From contig NZ_JALJWV010000001.1 in assembly GCF_024169655.1 (NCBI RefSeq), positions 749,001 to 813,000 of the forward strand: a DNA stretch of 64,000 nt, in the 5' to 3' direction. This document shows, piece by piece, positions 48,635 to 56,483 of this stretch. The position numbers were made by a program, and so were the translations under genes. A model generated the notes under the pieces. The model did no database searches. It was not told the origin of the DNA and saw only the letters and a program-made list of their open reading frames with translations. How positions within the stretch are numbered: position 1 is the stretch's first letter; every line of letters begins with the position of its first letter. This DNA is from Pseudomonas marginalis (GTDB lineage Bacteria; Pseudomonadota; Gammaproteobacteria; Pseudomonadales; Pseudomonadaceae).

Positions 48635-49264
48635 TCATAGGCTGATGCCTACGTCGAACACGATGCTGCGCCCCAGATTGTTGCGCAAGAAATCCGGCGC
48701 GTCCGGGTGGGCGAACAGCACCCGGGCAAACGTCGGCCCCACCAGCGACAGCGAGCGCCAGCCCTGGCGCAGGTATTCAGTGGGCGGCGGGAAATGACTG
48801 TTGAGGTCCAACACCTCGCGTTTAAGGCTGGCGAAGGCGACGATATCCAGTTCGCCCAAGTCCATCCCGCGTTCCTTGTAGTTGTGCGCTTTTTTGCGCA
48901 GGGTCGGCGCCAGGCGCAGCAGGAATTCATGGGCCGGAATCCGTCGTGGCTTGGCTTCGCGCCTGACCAGTTGGCTGAGGGAGAACGCACTGCGTCGGCG
49001 CAGCAATTCGTCGCGCCATTCATCGTTCAGGCGGCGTCCCTCGTCCAGCACGAAAAACACCTCGAAACTGGCGTCACGAAACAGCACGTCCGGCGGTTCT
49101 TGCCCGGCGGCATGAAACTCTTCGGCGCGGTACGGCACGTTCAGGCCTTGCAGCAGGCGCTGGCAGACCCAGCGCTCACGCTCCCATTTGCGGGCATTGG
49201 ACAGGAACGCATTGGCTTGTTCGGCTGCTACGGTGAGCAGGCGCAAATAATCTGAGTCATCCAT
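48635..49264 (-). CDS. DUF1780 domain protein
   Basis: A 209-residue soluble protein matching the DUF1780 family (DDSDYLRLLTVAAEQANAFLSNARKWERERWV ... EEFHAAGQEPPDVLFRDASFEVFFVLDEGRRLNDEW). The family has been described as a putative endonuclease fold, but no catalytic proof is known to me. It is monocistronic; the following 163 bases to the GntR gene hold nothing I recognise. Confidence 0.78.
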   Translation of the reverse strand: MDDSDYLRLLTVAAEQANAFLSNARKWERERWVCQRLLQGLNVPYRAEEFHAAGQEPPDVLFRDASFEVFFVLDEGRRLNDEWRDELLRRRSAFSLSQLVRREAKPRRIPAHEFLLRLAPTLRKKAHNYKERGMDLGELDIVAFASLKREVLDLNSHFPPPTEYLRQGWRSLSLVGPTFARVLFAHPDAPDFLRNNLGRSIVFDVGISL

Positions 49265-49427
49265 GCGTGCAGCTTAGCGCCCAAATGTGATCTTAAAAAC
49301 AAACTCTATCGCGAAAGGAGAAAGTCTACTGGTCGCCATTTTGTATCCTGTTGTCATGGGAAACAATCATGCTAAGCTGATGCACGAATTTCAGAGCGCG
49401 CGCTCCTATCAACGTCAGCGGTGTTCT

Positions 49428-50330
49428 CTAGATCCCATCATTGTTTGGCAGGATGCCCTGATGAGTTTTGAGTCGGCCCACTTCGTCCAGGTGCCTCCAG
49501 AGAAATTGCGCGGCTTCTTCGCGGCGGCCGGACTCGATGAGGTCGAGCAGATGGATGTGTTCCTGACATTGCGTCACAAGGCGACTGCGATCGATATTCG
49601 CTTTGTAGCCCATGAAGCGCCGGAGCTGGTTCTGCTGGCGCAGGGCATCAATGAAAAAGACATTCCCCGAGCACTGCACGATCAGTTCGTGAAACTGGGC
49701 GCCGATCTGGAACAGTTGGGCACGGGACAGCGTGTTGATCCCCCCATCAATCAGGGCCTGTTGCTGCTGCCTGGCGCTGGCAAACGCGGCTTGGTTTACC
49801 TGATAGCCGGGTTCGAGCAGGGCGGCCGGCTCGATAGCCATGCGAAAGCGGTAGCTCTGGATGTGAGCCTTCGTGTTATGCACGAAGTCTTTGAGCTCCC
49901 ATCCTTGCCCCGGTTTGCGCTCCACCATGGCTTCGCCAGCCAGTCTGTTCAACACCTTGAGCAATTGCCCTCGGGGCACTTCGTAACGCCGCAACAGCTG
50001 CGCTTCGAAAAAGTGGCTAGGTATTTCGCCAGCCAAAATGTCGTCGACTACGCGAAGATAAAAGTCTTCGAAAGGGTCGCTGGCGAGAGGGAATGCGGAT
50101 GCCTGGATCTCCCCGGCGTCTTGTTTCAGAAAGTAGCCGCGATTGGGCTCTTGGGTCGCAAGATTCCACTCGGCAAGCAAGGCAAACACTCGTCGGATAG
50201 GCGAGCGCGAAACACCCAGCGCTTGCGCGAACGTCTGCTCGCGCAAGGGCTCACCGGCCCGCATCGACCGGGCGCGAACCATGTCGATGACCTGCGGCGC
50301 CAACTGCAAGGCAAGGTCTTTCTTGATCAC
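49428..50330 (-). CDS. GntR family regulator with FCD domain
   Basis: A 300-residue regulator. The first winged helix (~10-70, REQTFAQALGVSRSPIRRVFALLAEWNLATQEPNRGYFL) is followed by a second winged-helix-like segment (~85-150, FYLRVVDDILAGEIPSHFFEAQLLRRYEVPRGQLLKVLNRLAGEAMVERKPGQGWEL) and then an FCD ligand domain with metal-site histidines (HELIVQCSGN, HIHLLDLI). Typical FadR-like proteins have only one winged helix and ~230 residues. It is divergent from the isomerase gene and probably controls it. Confidence 0.85.
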   Translation of the reverse strand: MIKKDLALQLAPQVIDMVRARSMRAGEPLREQTFAQALGVSRSPIRRVFALLAEWNLATQEPNRGYFLKQDAGEIQASAFPLASDPFEDFYLRVVDDILAGEIPSHFFEAQLLRRYEVPRGQLLKVLNRLAGEAMVERKPGQGWELKDFVHNTKAHIQSYRFRMAIEPAALLEPGYQVNQAAFASARQQQQALIDGGINTLSRAQLFQIGAQFHELIVQCSGNVFFIDALRQQNQLRRFMGYKANIDRSRLVTQCQEHIHLLDLIESGRREEAAQFLWRHLDEVGRLKTHQGILPNNDGI

Positions 50331-50499
50331 AGGCTCTCTCTCGAATGGTCGGTGTCAGTCTGTTCCTATCGGGGCCGGCCCCCCAATCGAACTGGGGTGG
50401 GAAAATACCATACCAAGCAGCGCCGAGTGTCTGCGCCAAAGGCGCAGGCACGTGTTGAACAACCTTTTGAAGCTCCTTTCCAGGACGGATACCTGCCCT
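50331..50499. promoter_or_regulatory. divergent control region of GntR regulator and isomerase
   Basis: Contains the perfect 12-base palindrome GGGGCCGGCCCC (50371-50382) and a perfect hairpin CTGCGCC-AAA-GGCGCAG (50431-50447). Either could be an operator or mRNA leader structure; neither matches a GntR site that I know. Confidence 0.35.
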
Positions 50500-51249
50500 A
50501 TGCTTAAATTCAACGCTCACCTTGGCTTTCAATTCAATGAATTGCCATTCCTGCAACGCATCGAAGCCGCCGCCGCTGCTGGTTTTCGCGCGGTTGAATT
50601 CCCGTCGCCTTATGCGTTCGACGCGAGCCTGCTTGCAGATCATTTGGCGCAACACAACCTGCCGTTGATTCAATTTGCTGCGCCGACCGGCGTGACCAAA
50701 GGCATCGCGGCGTTGCATGGCAAGGAAGATGATTTTCGCAGCGGCTTGCTCCAGGCCGCCAGCTATGCAAAGGCACTGGCGTGTTCGGACGTCCACATCA
50801 TGTCGGGCGTTACCACTCAGGATGACGCGGCGCTCGTGTACGGCGGAAACCTGGAATACGCGGTGAAATACCTTGAAGACCAGGGTTTGCGTCCACTGAT
50901 CGAAGTCATCTGCGTGCAGGAAATGCCGGGCTATTACATGTCCGACTTCAGCAAGGCGCAGCTAGTCCTGGAGACTTTCCCGAGTGTCGGGCTGATTCTT
51001 GATCTGTACCACGCCCAGCTCCTGACGGGAGACGCGGCTGATGTCCTGGCTCGTTTTTACGAACGAACCGTTCATGTGCAAATCGCCGACTGTCCGGGTC
51101 GTCACCAGCCGGGGACGGGGAGCATGGACGTCTGCGCCTTGTTCACTGCACTAGAGCAACGCGGTTATCAGGGATGGATCGGCTGTGAATACCGGCCTAC
51201 CGGCCTCACGGTTGAAAGCCTGGATTGGATCAAGCGGTTCAGTGCTTAG
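50500..51249 (+). CDS. hydroxypyruvate isomerase/2-oxo-tetronate isomerase family protein
   Basis: A 249-residue TIM-barrel sugar isomerase (AP endonuclease 2 family): MLKFNAHLGFQFNELPFLQRIEAAAAAGFRAVEFPSPY at the N-terminus, then LIEVICVQEMPGYYMSD, LDLYHAQLLTGD and HVQIADCPGRHQPGTGSMD, which give the metal ligands Glu, Asp/His and Glu (IGCEYRPTG). Hyi and OtnI cannot be separated by eye. Its usual partners (OtnK kinase, OtnC, tartronate semialdehyde reductase) are not in the window. Confidence 0.85.
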   Translation: MLKFNAHLGFQFNELPFLQRIEAAAAAGFRAVEFPSPYAFDASLLADHLAQHNLPLIQFAAPTGVTKGIAALHGKEDDFRSGLLQAASYAKALACSDVHIMSGVTTQDDAALVYGGNLEYAVKYLEDQGLRPLIEVICVQEMPGYYMSDFSKAQLVLETFPSVGLILDLYHAQLLTGDAADVLARFYERTVHVQIADCPGRHQPGTGSMDVCALFTALEQRGYQGWIGCEYRPTGLTVESLDWIKRFSA

Positions 51250-51502
51250 TTAGCGATGCGTGGAAGACGCGACTAAAGGCGGCGAGTGTGTCCTCTTGCC
51301 GCCTGCGTTGTCGTTTTATCGGAATGCGCTGATCGAGTTTTCCACGCCAGATATCTCCGGGCGGGCAGATTTTTGGGCCGTCATCATTGAACATATAGTG
51401 ACTGCTACCGTTTTCCCACATCCATTCAGGCCGTAGAAAGTCCCTGCGCTAAAGCCCGGTGTAGACTGTCGACTCGACTTTCTCCCAAGCATGAGGTGTG
51501 CA
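51250..51502. other. gap with one unrecognised minus-strand ORF
   Basis: A minus-strand frame at 51239-51421 (60 codons, with GPKICPPGDIWRGKLDQ in the middle) overlaps the isomerase end by 11 bases. The composition is more even in AT than the neighbours. No family is recognised and no clear Shine-Dalgarno precedes it, so it may be a relic of a lost gene. Nothing else is seen. Confidence 0.3.
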
Positions 51503-51970
51503 GTGAAGTTTTTCGCAGTGCTGTTGTTGAGCCTGTTGCCCGTGTGGGCCCAGGCGGTAGAAGTGGGTGAGCGTGTGGCACCCTGGACGCTGCTGGATCA
51601 GTTCGACCAGGCTTACACCCTGGATGACCAGGCACAGATCCTGTTGGTGGCCCGCGGCATGGATGCCGCCAAGCTGGTGGACGCGGCCCTGCAGGGCCAG
51701 CCCAAAGGCTATCTTGAAGCGCGGCATGGGGTGTTTGTCGCGGATATCCAGCGTATGCCTCGGCTGGTCGCCAAGCTGTTCGCGGTGCCGGCCATGCAGT
51801 CCTACAACTACCGAGTCATGCTGGACCGGGACGCACGCATCGCTCCGCGATATCCCGCGCCGGTGGATAAGGTGCTGTGGCTGCAATTGGATAACGGCAA
51901 ACTGACAGCACGCCACGAGTACGGCTCTGCTGCTGAGCTGCGTGAGGCACTGGAGCAGGTGAAACCGTGA
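51503..51970 (+). CDS. periplasmic thioredoxin-fold-like protein
   Basis: A 155-residue secreted protein: signal peptide VKFFAVLLLSLLPVWAQA, then VGERVAPWTLLDQFDQAYTLDDQAQILLVARGMDAAKLVDAAL, the start of a thioredoxin-like fold without a CxxC. Pseudomonas orthologues are often labelled FAD/FMN-containing dehydrogenase, which this sequence does not support. GTG 51503 with GAGGT before it is preferred to ATG 51491. It overlaps the next gene as GTGA. Confidence 0.7.
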   Translation: MKFFAVLLLSLLPVWAQAVEVGERVAPWTLLDQFDQAYTLDDQAQILLVARGMDAAKLVDAALQGQPKGYLEARHGVFVADIQRMPRLVAKLFAVPAMQSYNYRVMLDRDARIAPRYPAPVDKVLWLQLDNGKLTARHEYGSAAELREALEQVKP

Positions 51971-52656
51971 TCAGTGCGGCGGTGCTGGCGCCGCAAACCC
52001 TCAGCATCGGCTGGCTGTTGTACGCGCCAGTGCTGCTATGGGCGATCCTGCGTTCGCCATGGGTCGAGCTGTTTGCTGACCGGCGGCGTCAGCACTTGCT
52101 GTTCGGTACGGTGTTTGCGTTATTCATGTTGTGGTTGGTGAGGCGCGACTTCGATACGGGGGTCTCCTACCACTTTATCGGTATGACGGCCGTGACCCTG
52201 CTGCTCGACTGGCCGCTGGCAATCGTCGGCGGTTTTGCCGCGCAACTGGGCTTGCTGTTACTGGGCCGCCAGGACCTGGCTGCGATGGGTATCAACGGTC
52301 TGCTGTTGATCGTGCTGCCGGTGCTGGTCACTGAAACCTGCGCGGTGTTTGTCGAGCGGGCACAACCGCGCAACCCTTTCGTCTACATCTTCTGTTCCGG
52401 TTTTTTCGCCGCCGCATTGTCGGCGTTGCTCTGCCTGTTGGCTGGGCTGGGGTTGCTGTGGTTCGACGGGCGTTTCGCGATGCCGGAATGGCTCGAGGAT
52501 TTTGTCGGCTACCTGTGGCTGATCATCTTTCCCGAGGCCTTCATCAACGGCATGGTGATCAGCGCCCTGGTGGTGTTTTGCCCGGAATGGCTGGAGACAT
52601 TCAACCGCACTCGCTACCTCTCGGCGCCCTGGAAAGATGACGATTCGCAGACTTGA
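51967..52656 (+). CDS. CbiM-like membrane permease (energy-coupling factor type)
   Basis: A 229-residue integral membrane protein with about six helices in the CbiM/NikM (PF01891-like) pattern: YHFIGMTAVTLLLDWPLAIVGGFAAQLGLLL in the middle and GYLWLIIFPEAFINGMVISALVVFCPEW at the end. Canonical CbiM begins with a His-containing metal site, which is missing here, and there is no ATPase or CbiQ gene nearby. It starts at GTG 51967, coupled to the preceding gene. Confidence 0.72.
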   Translation: MISAAVLAPQTLSIGWLLYAPVLLWAILRSPWVELFADRRRQHLLFGTVFALFMLWLVRRDFDTGVSYHFIGMTAVTLLLDWPLAIVGGFAAQLGLLLLGRQDLAAMGINGLLLIVLPVLVTETCAVFVERAQPRNPFVYIFCSGFFAAALSALLCLLAGLGLLWFDGRFAMPEWLEDFVGYLWLIIFPEAFINGMVISALVVFCPEWLETFNRTRYLSAPWKDDDSQT

Positions 52657-52732
52657 CCCAGATCAAATCGCGCCCAGCTTGGCTGGCCCATGCTTTGTGA
52701 AACTTTTCCTGAGCAAGGCGGGAGCGCGGATC

Positions 52733-52948
52733 ATGAGTGTGTATGAATGGGCACGTCAGGAGTTGCACAGAAGCCAGGACGCGGCACAAGAAATCGGTTT
52801 TGACCCAGGCTTGACCTTGCGCGCGATGCTCAGCGCGGTGGTGCAGCAGAGCAAGGGTGTGCGCAGTTTCGAAGACCTGGCCGACGAGCTGCAATACCTT
52901 GCAGAGAACCTCGACGACCAGCAGGAATATGCCTTTATGCGGCCTTAA
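52733..52948 (+). CDS. hypothetical protein
   Basis: A 71-residue acidic, helical protein ([70 protein letters not shown]) with no family recognised. ATG 52733 is chosen because GGGAG lies 9 bases before it; the frame is open back to 52637 inside the permease end. It overlaps the convergent yacG stop by 4 bases. Confidence 0.65.
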   Translation: MSVYEWARQELHRSQDAAQEIGFDPGLTLRAMLSAVVQQSKGVRSFEDLADELQYLAENLDDQQEYAFMRP

Positions 52949-53145
52949 TGGCGCGGTGGCAGTTCTTCGGAAAACAGCTCGTCTTCGGCGTCCTGAGTCA
53001 CGGGGATCTTATGTTCCTCCGCGGCCCAGGCCCCCAGGTCGATGAGTTTGCAACGGTCCGAGCAGAACGGCCGGTTGAGGTTGGTCGCTTTCCATTCCAC
53101 GGGTGCGCCGCAGGTTGGGCATTCGACGGTCAAGGGTTGGCTCAT
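52945..53145 (-). CDS. yacG: DNA gyrase inhibitor YacG
   Basis: A 66-residue zinc protein with the Cys4 site CPTCGAPV ... [15 protein letters not shown] and a short acidic tail. YacG binds GyrB and blocks DNA binding. The start overlaps the coaE stop by 4 bases, the usual coaE-yacG order. Confidence 0.93.
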   Translation of the reverse strand: MSQPLTVECPTCGAPVEWKATNLNRPFCSDRCKLIDLGAWAAEEHKIPVTQDAEDELFSEELPPRH

Positions 53146-53765
53146 GATCGGCCTCCACGCAAAGTAAGGTAAAAGTGGTGCAGTCGCTCGACCTCGCTGT
53201 GCAACCAGGCGAGGTCGCGGTCATTGACCAGCACGTCATCGGCATGGCTCAGGCGGTCTTCGCGGCTGGACTGGGCCTTGAGTATCGCCTGCACCTGTTG
53301 TTCGCTGATGCCGTCGCGCTGCAGGGTACGCTGAATCTGCACGGATTGCGGCACGTCGATCACCAGGATGCGCTGGGTCATGCGGTACTGGCCGGATTCG
53401 ATCAGCAGCGGCGACACCAGGATCGCGTAAGGCGAGCGCGCTCGCGCCAGGTGGTTGCGAATCTCCTCGCCAATCAACGGGTGCAGCAAGGCTTCCAGCC
53501 AGCGGCGCTCTTGCGGCACTTCAAAGATCAGCTTGCGCAATGCGGCGCGGTCCAACTGGCCGTCGGGCTGCAGCACGCCGGCACCGAAGTGTTCGACAAT
53601 ACTGGCGAGTGCCGGCCGGCCAGGCTCGACCACCCAGCGGGCGGCGTGATCGGCATCTACCAGGTCTACGCCGAGGTCGCTGAAGTGCTGGGCCGCAGCG
53701 CTTTTGCCGCTGCCGATGCCGCCCGTAAGGCCAAGAATCCAGGGTGTTGCAACAGGAGTGGTCAT
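53142..53765 (-). CDS. coaE: dephospho-CoA kinase
   Basis: A 207-residue kinase for the last step of CoA synthesis. The P-loop is [11 protein letters not shown], followed by [13 protein letters not shown] and [10 protein letters not shown]. The ATG at 53765 overlaps the pilD stop (4 bases). It belongs to the pilC-pilD-coaE-yacG run. Confidence 0.96.
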   Translation of the reverse strand: MTTPVATPWILGLTGGIGSGKSAAAQHFSDLGVDLVDADHAARWVVEPGRPALASIVEHFGAGVLQPDGQLDRAALRKLIFEVPQERRWLEALLHPLIGEEIRNHLARARSPYAILVSPLLIESGQYRMTQRILVIDVPQSVQIQRTLQRDGISEQQVQAILKAQSSREDRLSHADDVLVNDRDLAWLHSEVERLHHFYLTLRGGRS

Positions 53766-54628
53766 CTGAAACCGACAGACTGCAAATAGAAGTCGGTTAT
53801 TTGACCACCCCAGAGCACGGCAATCCAGCCGGCAATTGCCAGATAGGGACCAAACGGCATCGGCGCGGAGGTCTGGGTCTTGCTCCGGCGCAGCAGGATC
53901 AGCCCGCCGCACACGCCCACCAGCGATGAGATCAGCAACGTCATCGGCAGGATTTGCCAGCCGCCCCAGGCGCCGAGCAGCGCCAACAACTTGAAGTCGC
54001 CGTAGCCCATGCCGTCCTTGCCGGTGGCCAGCTTGAACAGCCAGAACACCGTCCACAGGCTCATGTACCCGATCACCGCGCCCCACAGTGCGTCGGGCAG
54101 GGGCACCAGCAACCCGATACTGTTAAGCATCAGCCCCAGCCACAACAGCGGCAGGACCAGCACGTCGGGCAGCAGTTGGTGGTCCACGTCGATCAAGCTC
54201 ATTGCCAGTAAGCCCCAGCTCAACAGCATCACCGCGCCGGCTTGCCAGCCAAAGCCGAAATGCCAGGCCACCACGGCCGAGATCACTGCGCACGCCAGTT
54301 CGGTAAAGGGATAACGCACGCTGATCGCTTCGCGGCAATGCGTACAACGGCCCCGGAGCATCAGGTAGCTGAGCAGCGGGATGTTTTCCCAGGGCCGAAT
54401 CGGCTGATTGCAGTGTGGGCAGCAGGAATTGGGCTGCATCAGGTTGTATCTCGGCCCGACGGGATCGCCGGGCAAACCGAGCACCTCATGGGCCTGCGCG
54501 CGCCATTCGCGTTCGAGCATTTTCGGCAGGCGCCACACCAGCACGTTGAGGAAGCTGCCCACGATCAGGCCCAGCACCAGAGCCATGACGACAAAGGCCC
54601 ACGGCTGCTGGCTCAGCAGCAGGTTCAA
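53762..54628 (-). CDS. pilD: prepilin peptidase/N-methyltransferase
   Basis: A 288-residue integral membrane aspartyl protease that cleaves and methylates type IV prepilins and type II pseudopilins. The cytoplasmic zinc-type loop has CPHC ... CTHC, and the catalytic aspartates are in [12 protein letters not shown] and [16 protein letters not shown]. About eight transmembrane helices. It overlaps pilC as ATGA. Confidence 0.96.
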   Translation of the reverse strand: MNLLLSQQPWAFVVMALVLGLIVGSFLNVLVWRLPKMLEREWRAQAHEVLGLPGDPVGPRYNLMQPNSCCPHCNQPIRPWENIPLLSYLMLRGRCTHCREAISVRYPFTELACAVISAVVAWHFGFGWQAGAVMLLSWGLLAMSLIDVDHQLLPDVLVLPLLWLGLMLNSIGLLVPLPDALWGAVIGYMSLWTVFWLFKLATGKDGMGYGDFKLLALLGAWGGWQILPMTLLISSLVGVCGGLILLRRSKTQTSAPMPFGPYLAIAGWIAVLWGGQITDFYLQSVGFR

Positions 54629-55833
54629 AATGCCGTACCGAGTTGGAAGACCGGCAGGTACAGGGCGATTACCAAGGCGCCGACAATCCCTCCGAGCACC
54701 ACCATGATCAGCGGTTCCATCAGGCTGGTGAGGTGGTCGACCAGGTTGTCGACGTCAGACTCGTAGTGGCTCGCGACCTTTTCCAGCATGTGCTCCAGGG
54801 TGCCGGATTCTTCGCCAATCGCCGTCATCTGGATCGCCATGCCGGGAAACAGGCCGCTGGAGGCCATGGATCGGTTCAACGGCATGCCTGTGGATACATC
54901 GTGACGCATATGCTCGATAGCCTGTTTGAATAGCTGGTTGCCGGCAGCGGCGGCCACTGAGTCCAGGGCCTGCACCAACGGCACTCCGGCCGCGAACGTA
55001 GTCGAAAGCGTGCGGGCGTAGCGGGCGACTGCCGACTTTTTCAGCAGTGTGCCTGCCAGGGGCGCTTTCAACAAACCGGCATCCAGCCAATGGCGAAAAC
55101 CGGGCGATGCGCGATAGGCCTGGCGCACCCCGAAACCTCCCGCACCGAGGCTGAGCGCCAGCATCCACCAGGCTTGTTGCAGGAACTCGGACAAGGCAAT
55201 CACATGCAGGGTAAAACCGGGCAGCTTGCTGTCGACTCCGGCGAACAGGTTCTGGAACTGCGGCACCACATGGATCAGCAAGAGACTGCTGACAAGGCTG
55301 GCGACGGCGATGACGGCGATGGGGTAGGTCATGGCTTTCTTGATCCTGGCCTTGAGCCGTTCGCTCTTTTCCAGGTGAACCGCCACTCGCTCCAACAGGG
55401 TTTCCAGGGCACCGGCCTGCTCACCCGCGGCCACCAGGTTGCAGTACAAGTCATTGAAGTAACGCGGCTGTTTGCGCAATGCCGACGCCAGGTTATTGCC
55501 GGCGCCGATCTCCTGTTTCAAGCCATTTACCAGCTTGCACATGTGGCGGTTGTCGAAGCCTTCGCTGATGACGTCGAAGGCTTGCAGTAACGGAATGCCG
55601 GCCTTCAGCAGCGTCGCCAACTGGCGGGTGAACAGGGCAATATCCGCCGGTTTGATCGGTGGAGTGAGGCTCGGCAGGCCGCGAGATTGCTTGCGCACGC
55701 AGCCTGGGCAAATCCCTTGCTGACGCAGTTGTGCCTTGATCAGCGCGAGGTCGTGGCCGATGGCTTGCCCGCTCACCCTGCGTCCCTGGCGGTTGATGCC
55801 TTCCCAGGCGTATGTCGTGGAAGCGTTGTTCAT
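54625..55833 (-). CDS. pilC: type IV pilus platform protein PilC
   Basis: A 402-residue GspF-family inner-membrane platform with two T2SSF domains (about 65-190 and 270-395): TRQLATLLKAGIPLLQAFDVISEG and ARTLSTTFAAGVPLVQALDSVAAAAGN. It recruits the extension ATPase. ATG 55833 is taken over GTG 55848. The gene upstream is pilA, divergent, with no pilB between. Confidence 0.94.
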   Translation of the reverse strand: MNNASTTYAWEGINRQGRRVSGQAIGHDLALIKAQLRQQGICPGCVRKQSRGLPSLTPPIKPADIALFTRQLATLLKAGIPLLQAFDVISEGFDNRHMCKLVNGLKQEIGAGNNLASALRKQPRYFNDLYCNLVAAGEQAGALETLLERVAVHLEKSERLKARIKKAMTYPIAVIAVASLVSSLLLIHVVPQFQNLFAGVDSKLPGFTLHVIALSEFLQQAWWMLALSLGAGGFGVRQAYRASPGFRHWLDAGLLKAPLAGTLLKKSAVARYARTLSTTFAAGVPLVQALDSVAAAAGNQLFKQAIEHMRHDVSTGMPLNRSMASSGLFPGMAIQMTAIGEESGTLEHMLEKVASHYESDVDNLVDHLTSLMEPLIMVVLGGIVGALVIALYLPVFQLGTAF

Positions 55834-56034
55834 GTCTCTGTTCCGCACACAGGTTGTCGAATCTTTATAGCGTAGTCAGGTGACGGATTCGGACTGCTCG
55901 GCGTTCAACGATAAAATGTCAGATTGTGCGTCTTGTACGCGATTGGCCGCTCGCGGGTGAGTACACTGGCGCGGCTGCACAATACGGGGCGCAGGACGCG
56001 CCTTGTCATGGGTTTTATTCTGGAGAGCAATGTG

Positions 56035-56448
56035 ATGCGTCAGAAAGGTTTTACTTTGATCGAGTTGTTGATCGTCGTGGCAATCATCGGCATTTTGGCC
56101 ACCATTGGCTTGCCCATGTACACCACGCACCAGGCCAAGGCCAAGTTCACGGCGGGGCTGGCTGAAATCACGGCGTTGAAAGCCGGCTATGAGGATGTAT
56201 TCAACCAAGGCACGCCGCCTACCGTGCCATTGATCGGTGGCACCAGCCCGACGGCCAACTGCAAAATCGATGTGACTGGGGATGTCGCCACCGGCGCCGG
56301 TTCCATCGGTTGCGAAATACTCGACGCCCCGGCACCGGTACTGGGCAAGACCATCACCCTGACGCGCAGCGCCACCACCGGCTGGAAATGCACCACGACG
56401 GCAGAGGCCAAGTACGCCGCCAAAGGGTGTGGCGCCGACGGGGCATGA
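56035..56448 (+). CDS. pilA: major type IV pilin PilA
   Basis: A 137-residue pilin. The short leader MRQKG is cleaved before FTLIELLIVVAIIGILATIGLPMYTTHQAKAKFTAGLAEITALKAGYE. Four cysteines (NCKID, GCEIL, KCTTT, GCGAD) can form two loops in the C-terminal domain. GGAG lies 9 bases before ATG 56035. The C-terminus is GADGA and lacks the terminal Ser modified by TfpO in P. aeruginosa 1244, so another site would be used if glycosylated. Confidence 0.9.
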   Translation: MRQKGFTLIELLIVVAIIGILATIGLPMYTTHQAKAKFTAGLAEITALKAGYEDVFNQGTPPTVPLIGGTSPTANCKIDVTGDVATGAGSIGCEILDAPAPVLGKTITLTRSATTGWKCTTTAEAKYAAKGCGADGA

Positions 56449-56483
56449 CTGCCAAACCCTCCACACGGACGTAAAGGTGGCTG

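Noticed and set aside
55849..56034. sigma54 promoter of pilA
   Set aside because: P. aeruginosa pilA is RpoN-dependent, but no GG-N10-GC match close to TGGCAC-N5-TTGC was found; the nearest (TGGCGCGGCTGCA) has the wrong spacing.
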